This document shows positions 1 to 5,610 of a stretch of DNA of 10,252 nucleotides, piece by piece. Position 1 is the stretch's first letter. Each line of letters starts with the position of its first letter. The stretch comes from an uncultured Flavobacteriaceae bacterium (lineage in GTDB: Bacteria; Bacteroidota; Bacteroidia; Flavobacteriales; Flavobacteriaceae): contig CALIIP010000269.1 in NCBI GenBank assembly GCA_938018045.1, positions 1 to 10,252 of the forward strand. Direction: 5' to 3'. Below the pieces are notes generated by a model. It made no database searches. It was not told the origin of the DNA and saw only the letters and a program-made list of their open reading frames with translations. The position numbers and the translations under genes were made by a program.

Positions 1-50
1 ACGCTGAATTTTCGAATATTCTCGAAAGGATAAAGGTAGATAAGGAATAA
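1..50 (+). CDS. Possible 3' end of an upstream gene (partial, unknown)
   Basis: Reading from base 3, the first 16 codons give a short charged tail ending in ...ILERIKVDKE and a TAA stop at 48-50. The composition (Glu, Lys, Ile, Leu) fits the C-terminal helix of a protein. A small GC-rich hairpin follows 8 bases later, as would be expected after a gene end. The fragment is far too short to name, and an open frame of this length could occur by chance. Confidence 0.3.
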   Translation, partial: AEFSNILERIKVDKE

Positions 51-58
51 TTATTTTA

Positions 59-71
59 CTCGCTTAGCGAG
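59..71 (+). terminator. Small hairpin downstream of the left-edge fragment
   Basis: CTCGC-TTA-GCGAG forms a perfect 5-bp GC-rich stem with a 3-base loop in otherwise AT-rich DNA. It could end transcription of the gene entering from the left. It is followed by mixed A/T rather than a clean U-run, so termination is a weak inference. It may instead be a structure in the rocD leader. Confidence 0.3.
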
Positions 72-83
72 ATTTAATTATTA

Positions 84-132
84 ATGTATACATCTTATTG
101 ATGTTAAACGATGCCTTGATTAAAAGAGGCAT
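84..132 (+). promoter_or_regulatory. rocD leader with two inverted repeats
   Basis: Two symmetrical elements lie in the 100 bases before rocD. One is a perfect 10-bp palindrome, ATGTATACAT, at 84-93. The other is an inverted repeat, ATGCCT (111-116) and AGGCAT (127-132), with a 10-base spacer. Either could be an operator or an RNA structure. I see no convincing Bacteroidota promoter pair (TTG plus TAnnTTTG) at the right spacing, so the promoter itself is not placed. Confidence 0.3.
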
Positions 133-152
133 AAACCTTAAAATATTTTAAA

Positions 153-1427
153 ATGGCTGTTTTAGACCAATTAACTTCGCAAAAAGCGATCGATTTAGAA
201 AACAAGTATGGTGCACACAATTACCATCCACTTCCAGTAGTGCTGAGTAGAGGAGAAGGAGTGTATGTATGGGATTTAGAAGGGAAAAAGTATTATGACT
301 TTTTATCTGCATATTCAGCAGTAAATCAAGGACATTGTCATCCAAGAATTGTGGATGCAATGACACAACAAGCAAAAACACTTTCATTAACTTCAAGGGC
401 ATTTTATAATGACAAACTTGGAGAGTATGAAAAGTTTGCAACTGAGACTTTTGGATTTGACAAATTATTGCCAATGAATACTGGTGCAGAAGCAGTTGAA
501 ACTGCTTTGAAATTATGTAGAAAATGGGCATATGAAGTAAAAGGAATCGAAGAGAATAAAGCACAAATTATTGTTTGTGAAAACAATTTTCACGGACGTA
601 CAACAACTATAATCTCATTTTCTAATGATCCAGTAGCTCGTAAGAACTTTGGACCATTTACAAATGGATTTATAAAAATAGAATACGATAACTTAACAGC
701 TTTAGAAGAAGTTCTTGAAGCGAATACGAATGTTGCAGGATTTTTAGTAGAACCAATTCAAGGTGAAGCAGGAGTTTATGTTCCATCTGAAGGGTATTTA
801 GCAGCAGCAAAAGCATTATGTGTAAAACACAATGTACTGTTTATTGCTGATGAGGTTCAGACTGGAATAGCAAGAACAGGACGTTTATTAGCGACTTGTG
901 GAAATTGTTCTTGTGCTGATAAAAATTGTTCAGGAGAACCAGAAGTTAAAGCCGACATTTTAATATTAGGAAAAGCATTGAGTGGTGGAGCATATCCTGT
1001 TTCTGCTGTTTTGGCAAATGATTCAATAATGAATGTTATCAAACCAGGAAATCACGGTTCAACTTTTGGAGGAAATCCTATTGCAGCAGCAGTTGCTATT
1101 GCAGCACTTGGAGTAGTAAAGGATGAGAATCTTGCTGAGAATGCTCAGCGTTTAGGAGAGATATTTAGAAGAGAATTATCTGCATTTGCAGAAACAAATG
1201 ATTTGGTAAATTTTGTTCGTGGTAAAGGATTGTTAAATGCAATTTTAATAAACGATACAGAAGACAGTTCTACCGCTTGGGATATTTGTATGAAGCTTCG
1301 TGATAACGGTTTGTTAGCCAAACCAACACATGGAAATATCATTCGTTTTGCTCCGCCATTGGTAATGAATGAAGAGCAATTGATGGATTGTATTTCAATT
1401 ATTAAAAAGACAATTAGCGAGTTTTAA
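153..1427 (+). CDS. rocD: Ornithine aminotransferase (ornithine--oxo-acid transaminase)
   Basis: This cytoplasmic PLP enzyme moves the delta-amino group of ornithine to 2-oxoglutarate, giving glutamate-5-semialdehyde and glutamate. It links arginine breakdown with proline and glutamate. The N-terminal block NKYGAHNYHPLPVVLSRGEG and the SAYSAVNQGHCHPRI segment are hallmarks of ornithine rather than acetylornithine aminotransferase. As a class-III aminotransferase it shows the cofactor Asp233 in ADEVQTG and the Schiff-base Lys274 in LGKALSGG. The length of 424 residues is close to the family norm, with a short extra insertion at about 249-267. That insertion holds four cysteines (C249, C252, C254, C259) between the Asp and Lys active-site elements. 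The gene stands alone: it has its own leader and ends in a strong hairpin terminator. The ATG at 153 is the natural start because the conserved region begins within 20 residues. Confidence 0.95.
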   Translation: MAVLDQLTSQKAIDLENKYGAHNYHPLPVVLSRGEGVYVWDLEGKKYYDFLSAYSAVNQGHCHPRIVDAMTQQAKTLSLTSRAFYNDKLGEYEKFATETFGFDKLLPMNTGAEAVETALKLCRKWAYEVKGIEENKAQIIVCENNFHGRTTTIISFSNDPVARKNFGPFTNGFIKIEYDNLTALEEVLEANTNVAGFLVEPIQGEAGVYVPSEGYLAAAKALCVKHNVLFIADEVQTGIARTGRLLATCGNCSCADKNCSGEPEVKADILILGKALSGGAYPVSAVLANDSIMNVIKPGNHGSTFGGNPIAAAVAIAALGVVKDENLAENAQRLGEIFRRELSAFAETNDLVNFVRGKGLLNAILINDTEDSSTAWDICMKLRDNGLLAKPTHGNIIRFAPPLVMNEEQLMDCISIIKKTISEF

Positions 1428-1441
1428 AACTTGACAGAGAT

Positions 1442-1476
1442 AAAAAGCCTAAATCAAATTGATTTAGGCTTTTTTT
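1442..1476 (+). terminator. Strong intrinsic terminator after rocD, probably bidirectional
   Basis: A perfect 15-bp stem (1442-1456 with 1460-1474) contains AAGCCTAAATC and its complement, with a tiny loop. A run of seven T lies at 1470-1476. It begins 15 bases after the rocD stop. The stem's left arm starts with five A, so the opposite strand also ends in a T-run. The hairpin can therefore serve the convergent msrB, which ends about 90 bases to the right. Confidence 0.9.
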
Positions 1477-1565
1477 ATTTATATGTCTTCAGTGAAATGC
1501 TATCACGTTTTGCTAATAAATCTATATAATAATCAAAATGTTGTTTGCTATTTTTTAGATAATAA

Positions 1566-2084
1566 TTACTCACTTTTTTTCTTTTCTTCTGATGAAACAA
1601 ATTTTATAGAAGTTGTATTTACACAATATCGCTTACCTGTTGTTTCACGTGGCCCATCATCAAAAATATGGCCTAAATGTCCATCACATGCTTTGCAAGT
1701 GATCTCTGTTCTTATCATTCCAACTGTTGTATCACGAGTAAACTCAACCGTTCCATCAATGGCATCATCAAAAGAAGGCCAACCACAATGGCTTTCATAT
1801 TTACTGTTAGATTCAAATAATTGTGTTCCACATGCTGCACATTCATAAGTTCCTTTTTCAAAATGCTTTGTATAACCTCCATTTCCAGGTCTATCAGTAC
1901 CTTTTTGGCGTAATACATAATATTCTTCTGGTGTCAATTCTGCTTTCCATTCAGCCTCAGTTTTTGTCATTTTTTTTATTTTTGATTGTTTTTCTTCCTT
2001 AGTCACTTTACTGTTTTTTTCTTGAGCATTTGAAGTGCAACTTGTCAAAACAAGCGTTATTAAAATTAAGATAAATCCTCTCAT
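1566..2084 (-). CDS. msrB: Peptide-methionine (R)-S-oxide reductase MsrB, lipoprotein form
   Basis: It reduces the R epimer of methionine sulfoxide in oxidised proteins. The first 16 residues are a lipoprotein signal with lipobox LTSC (Cys16), so the enzyme should be membrane-anchored and outside the cytoplasm. A lysine-rich linker (about 17-40) precedes the SelR domain. This contains the zinc pairs C82-x2-C85 and C130-x2-C133, the HCGWPSF motif (99-105), the HLGHIFDDGP motif (136-145) and the catalytic Cys154 in RYCVNTTSIKF. All key residues are present. The 172-residue length equals one MsrB domain plus the export signal and linker, and there is no MsrA fusion. It diverges from an M48 protease lipoprotein. 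Re-reduction needs a periplasmic electron donor, which is not encoded in this window. Confidence 0.95.
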   Translation of the reverse strand: MRGFILILITLVLTSCTSNAQEKNSKVTKEEKQSKIKKMTKTEAEWKAELTPEEYYVLRQKGTDRPGNGGYTKHFEKGTYECAACGTQLFESNSKYESHCGWPSFDDAIDGTVEFTRDTTVGMIRTEITCKACDGHLGHIFDDGPRETTGKRYCVNTTSIKFVSSEEKKKSE

Positions 2085-2222
2085 AATATTTTTTATTTTT
2101 CGAAGTTAAAAATACATTTTTTTATTTTGACGTACCGCTTTAAAAGAACTTACATTAAAACTTTGTAATTATGGCTAGATTATTGTAATTTTAAAAACTA
2201 ATATTTAATATCAAAAGTAATT
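2085..2222. promoter_or_regulatory. Divergent intergenic region between msrB and the M48 protease gene
   Basis: These 138 bases must hold the promoters for both flanking genes, since these diverge and no other gene fits here. The region is very AT-rich. A plus-strand TTG at 2127-2129 lies 21 bases before a partial TAnnTTTG match (TACATTAA, 2151-2158). A better match (AAACTTTG, 2158-2165) is too far from it. I could not settle on a promoter for either direction. Confidence 0.45.
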
Positions 2223-3065
2223 ATGAAAAAAATAGTTTCATTAATAGTAGTATTCTTGTTTATGGTAAGTTGTAGCACAGTGCCTATTACAGGAAGAAAA
2301 CGAATAAACTTAGTAAGTGATGCTCAAATTTTACCAACAAGTTTTGCACAATATGCAGGATTCTTAAAAGAAAATAAACTATCACCAAATGTTTCTAAAA
2401 CAAATGAAATTCAGGAAACTGGAATGAAAATATCAAGAGCAGTAGATAGATTTATGAGAGCAAACGGAATGGAATCTGAAGCAAATAGTTACAGATGGGA
2501 ATTTAATTTAATAGAAGACCAAACGGTAAATGCTTGGTGTATGCCAGGAGGAAAAGTTGTGTTTTATACAGGTATATTACCAATATGTGCAAATAAAGAT
2601 GGTATTGGTGCAGTTATGGGACACGAAGTTGCTCATGCATTTGCAAAACACGGTCAAGAGCGTATGTCACAAGGAATGGTTGCACAAGGTTTAAGTTTAG
2701 GAGTTGCATTAGCAACTATGAATAAAGACCCAAAAACACAACAAATTTGGAATCAAGCCTTTGGTATTGGTTCTCAACTTGGAATGTTGGCATATAGTAG
2801 AAACCATGAAACAGAAGCAGATAAGTTAGGAATGGTATTTATGATTATGGCAGGATATAATGGTGCTGAAGCTGCTGAAGTTTGGGTAAGGATGAGTCAG
2901 AGAGAAGGTGCGTCTCAAGCGCCACCAGAATTCTTAAGTACGCATCCATCAAATCAAACAAGAATAAAAACATTAACTGCATATATTCCTACTGCTACAG
3001 CATATGCTAAAAAGTTTAATGCGCAAGCTGCAGTTAGGAAGCAGCAGACAAGTGTAAAACAGTAG
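2223..3065 (+). CDS. M48 family zinc metalloprotease, lipoprotein (LoiP/YggG-like)
   Basis: This is a predicted membrane-anchored peptidase of the cell envelope. The N-terminus is a lipoprotein signal ending in FMVSC (Cys17), followed by the TVPITGR segment common in this family. The catalytic zinc site is complete: HEVAH gives His134, Glu135 (general base) and His138, and the ETEAD motif gives the third ligand Glu196 with Asp200. The upstream NAWCMPGGKVVFYTGIL block (103-119) is the usual strand bordering the active site. At 280 residues with no TPR repeats it matches the short, single-domain M48 lipoproteins involved in outer-membrane protein quality control in E. coli (LoiP, YcaL). The exact substrate here is unknown. 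It is divergent from msrB and followed by its own hairpin, so it is probably monocistronic. Confidence 0.92.
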   Translation: MKKIVSLIVVFLFMVSCSTVPITGRKRINLVSDAQILPTSFAQYAGFLKENKLSPNVSKTNEIQETGMKISRAVDRFMRANGMESEANSYRWEFNLIEDQTVNAWCMPGGKVVFYTGILPICANKDGIGAVMGHEVAHAFAKHGQERMSQGMVAQGLSLGVALATMNKDPKTQQIWNQAFGIGSQLGMLAYSRNHETEADKLGMVFMIMAGYNGAEAAEVWVRMSQREGASQAPPEFLSTHPSNQTRIKTLTAYIPTATAYAKKFNAQAAVRKQQTSVKQ

Positions 3066-3071
3066 AAAATA

Positions 3072-3079
3072 TAATTTTG
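3072..3079 (+). promoter_or_regulatory. Possible -7 element for the UMF1 transporter-lhgO pair
   Basis: TAATTTTG matches the Bacteroidota -7 consensus TAnnTTTG exactly. It sits just after the protease stop codon and 52 bases before the transporter start. Transcription would begin close to the first base of the following hairpin. No good TTG is found at the usual -33 distance, so this is tentative. Confidence 0.3.
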
Positions 3080-3085
3080 TATAAT

Positions 3086-3127
3086 AAGCCGTTCAATCTA
3101 TAAATTTTGAACGGCTTTAATTTTTTT
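3086..3127 (+). terminator. Hairpin terminator between the M48 protease and transporter genes
   Basis: AAGCCGTTCAA (3086-3096) pairs perfectly with TTGAACGGCTT (3107-3117) across a 10-base loop. TAA and seven T (3121-3127) follow. The hairpin lies 20 bases after the protease stop and ends 4 bases before the transporter ATG. It almost certainly ends the protease transcript. If the transporter promoter lies upstream of the stem, the same hairpin would act as a leader attenuator. Confidence 0.8.
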
Positions 3128-3131
3128 AAGT

Positions 3132-4436
3132 ATGCTAAAAAAAGGAGATAAAAAACTTATAAACGGATGGGCATTTTATGATTGGGCAAATTCGGTATAT
3201 TCATTAGTTATTGGTACTGCAGTTTTCCCAATATATTATGAGTCAATTACAAGTACAGATGGCGGAATGGTTCAATTTTTGGGAACAGAATGGCATAACA
3301 CAACTATTTATTCATATGCATTAGGTTTTTCGTTTTTAATAGTTGCAATATTATCTCCAATATTATCTGCAATAGCAGATTACACAGGAAATAAGAAAAA
3401 ATTTATGCAATTTTTCTGTATGATGGGTTCATTGTCTGTTATGAGTTTATTCTTTTTTACAGGAAAAGAAAATGTTTGGATTGGAATCGTTTTTACCATT
3501 TTGGCAAGTATTGGTTTTTGGGGAAGTATTGTTTTTTACAATGCTTATTTACCTGAAGTTGCACATCCAGAGCAACAAGATAGAGTTAGTGCAAAAGGCT
3601 TTATGCTTGGTTATTTTGGTTCTGTATTATTATTAGCGTTTAACTTATCTATGGTTATGAAACCTGAAATGTATGGTATTACAGACGCAACATTACCTGC
3701 AAGAATTTCTTTTTTAACAGTTGGTATTTGGTGGGTAGGTTTTGCTCAAGTTACTTTTAATCGTTTGCCAAATGATCCATTTAAGAGGAAACCTGAGAAA
3801 GATTATATTTTTAAAGGTTTCAGAGAATTAAAAATAGTATTAAAGGAAATAAAGACACAAAGTCAGTTAAAAACATTGTTAATCTCATTTTTCTTATATA
3901 GCGTTGGTGTTCAGACAATTATTCTGTTAGCATCAACTTTTGGAATAAAAGATTTAGGTTTAGAAACAAGCAACTTGATTATTACCATTTTATTGATACA
4001 ATTGGTAGGTATTTTAGGCGCATTTTTATTTTCAAGATTATCTGAAAAAATAGGGAATATAAAAGCATTAAAAACTACTGTTTTGATTTGGGCAGTTGCT
4101 TGTGTTGGAGCATATATGTTACATAAAGAAGATCCAAATGTTTATTTGAAGTTTTATGCTTTAGGAGCATTTTTAGGATTGGTTTTAGGTGCAATTCAGA
4201 CGCTATCACGTTCTACATATTCTAAACTATTACCTGAAGACACTGAAGATCATGCAACTTATTTTAGTTTTTATGATGTAACTGAAAAGTTAGCATTAGT
4301 TTTTGGTTTAGCACTTGCTGGAATTGTAACTTCATATACAAATTCATTAAGATTATTTATACTTATTCTGGCCGTATTTTTTATTGCAGGATTTATCGTG
4401 TTAAGTTTTATGAAGAAATCAAAATATGTCAAATAA
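3132..4436 (+). CDS. MFS transporter, UMF1 / Atg22-like family
   Basis: An integral inner-membrane protein of 434 residues, the expected length for 12 membrane helices. The N-terminal signature GWAFYDWANSVYS (12-24) is diagnostic of the UMF1/Atg22-like branch of the major facilitator superfamily. A charged loop DYTGNKKK (83-90) after the second helix corresponds to MFS motif A. A long cytoplasmic loop around 218-245, rich in Lys and Glu, separates the two six-helix halves. Yeast Atg22 exports amino acids from the vacuole, but bacterial members have no settled substrate, so none is assigned. The stop codon overlaps the start of lhgO by 11 bases. This points to one transcript with coupled translation and a possible shared pathway. 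Confidence 0.9.
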   Translation: MLKKGDKKLINGWAFYDWANSVYSLVIGTAVFPIYYESITSTDGGMVQFLGTEWHNTTIYSYALGFSFLIVAILSPILSAIADYTGNKKKFMQFFCMMGSLSVMSLFFFTGKENVWIGIVFTILASIGFWGSIVFYNAYLPEVAHPEQQDRVSAKGFMLGYFGSVLLLAFNLSMVMKPEMYGITDATLPARISFLTVGIWWVGFAQVTFNRLPNDPFKRKPEKDYIFKGFRELKIVLKEIKTQSQLKTLLISFFLYSVGVQTIILLASTFGIKDLGLETSNLIITILLIQLVGILGAFLFSRLSEKIGNIKALKTTVLIWAVACVGAYMLHKEDPNVYLKFYALGAFLGLVLGAIQTLSRSTYSKLLPEDTEDHATYFSFYDVTEKLALVFGLALAGIVTSYTNSLRLFILILAVFFIAGFIVLSFMKKSKYVK

Positions 4437-5610
4437 GTTTGATTTTATAATTGTTGGAGGAGGAATAGTGGGTCTTGCAACTGCGTATAAATTGCAGTTA
4501 AAATTTCCTAAAAATTCAATTGCAATTCTTGAAAAAGAATCAAGTATAGGAAAGCATCAAACAGGAAGAAATTCTGGAGTTATTCATTCAGGAATTTATT
4601 ACACACCAAATTCTTTCAAGGCAAATAACTGCAAGAATGGTCGAGAACAATTAGTTGTATTTGCAAAAGAAAATACTATAAAGCATGAAACTTGTGGAAA
4701 AATAATTGTAGCAACTACTAGATCTGAAGTTGCCGTTTTAGAATCAATTTTTGAAAAAGGATTAGAAAACGGAACGCCAAACATTCGTTTTTTATCTTCA
4801 GGTGAAATCAAAGAAAAAGAACCTTTTATTGTTGGATTGAAGGCAATTTGGGTTCCAACTGCAGGAATTATAGATTATGTAAGTGTTTCTCAAAAGTTTG
4901 TTGAGTTGATTAATGAAATTAATACAGAAAGCAAACTAATCACTTCTTGTGAAGTTCAAAAAATTGAGCGCCAACAATTAAAAACATCCAAAGGAGAATT
5001 TTCTGCTGATAAAATAATTTTCTGTGCAGGATTACATTCCGATAGAATAGCAAAGAAAGATTCTTTAAAGATAGATATGAAAATTGTCGGTTTTAGAGGA
5101 GATTATTACCGACTTACTGACGAAGCAAAACACAAAATTAAAAATTTAGTATATCCAGTTCCAGATCCAAAATTTCCGTTTTTAGGTGTTCATTTTACAC
5201 CAATGATCGACGGTAGCGTTGAGTGTGGTCCAAATGCTGTTTTTTCTTTCAAAAGAGAAGGTTATAAAACTACAAGTTTTAGTTTGCGAGATTCCTATGA
5301 AGCATTGACATACAATGGTACTTGGAAATTATTTGCAAAACATTGGCGCAAAGGAATTGAGGAATATAAGCGTGCTTTTTCTAAAAGATTATTTGTAAAA
5401 GAATTGCAGAAAATGATGCCAACTATCACGATCAATGATGTTGTTTTTGCGCGTTCTGGAGTTAGAGCACAAGCATTGGATACAAACGGAAATCTAGTTG
5501 ACGATTTTAAAATAAAACAAAGAGATGGAAACATTCATGTCTTGAATGCTCCATCTCCTGCTGCTACTTCTTGCCTGGCAATTGCTGACGAGATAGTAAA
5601 TAAAATTTGA
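4426..5610 (+). CDS. lhgO: L-2-hydroxyglutarate oxidase / dehydrogenase (FAD-dependent)
   Basis: It oxidises L-2-hydroxyglutarate to 2-oxoglutarate. In E. coli LhgO passes the electrons to the membrane quinone pool and acts in lysine/glutarate catabolism or as metabolite repair. The N-terminus has the FAD-binding GGGIVG motif (11-16), an acidic residue after the second strand (ILEKE), and the HQTGRNSGVIHSGIYY block typical of LhgO. The C-terminal region shows ARSGVRAQALD and the family-type ending NAPSPAATSCLAIADEIV. The 394-residue length is normal. The ATG at 4426 lies inside the end of the transporter gene, consistent with translational coupling. The stop codon directly abuts the stop of the convergent receptor gene, with no base between. 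The family assignment is firm. A related FAD-dependent DAO-fold oxidase is a less likely alternative. Confidence 0.9.
   Translation: MSNKFDFIIVGGGIVGLATAYKLQLKFPKNSIAILEKESSIGKHQTGRNSGVIHSGIYYTPNSFKANNCKNGREQLVVFAKENTIKHETCGKIIVATTRSEVAVLESIFEKGLENGTPNIRFLSSGEIKEKEPFIVGLKAIWVPTAGIIDYVSVSQKFVELINEINTESKLITSCEVQKIERQQLKTSKGEFSADKIIFCAGLHSDRIAKKDSLKIDMKIVGFRGDYYRLTDEAKHKIKNLVYPVPDPKFPFLGVHFTPMIDGSVECGPNAVFSFKREGYKTTSFSLRDSYEALTYNGTWKLFAKHWRKGIEEYKRAFSKRLFVKELQKMMPTITINDVVFARSGVRAQALDTNGNLVDDFKIKQRDGNIHVLNAPSPAATSCLAIADEIVNKI

Noticed and set aside
148..564. Minus-strand open frame of 138 codons opposite rocD
   Set aside because: It covers the strongly conserved N-terminal half of rocD on the other strand. 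The Leu/His/Gln-rich translation has no recognisable features.
153..1427. Acetylornithine aminotransferase (ArgD) as an alternative to RocD
   Set aside because: The KYGAHNYHPLPVVLSRGEG and SAYSAVNQGHCHP blocks are specific to ornithine aminotransferase, and no arginine-biosynthesis genes are adjacent.
1483..1848. Plus-strand open frame of 121 codons
   Set aside because: It lies opposite the msrB coding region, whose zinc cysteines and catalytic site are intact. Its translation has no domain or signal and looks like antisense noise.
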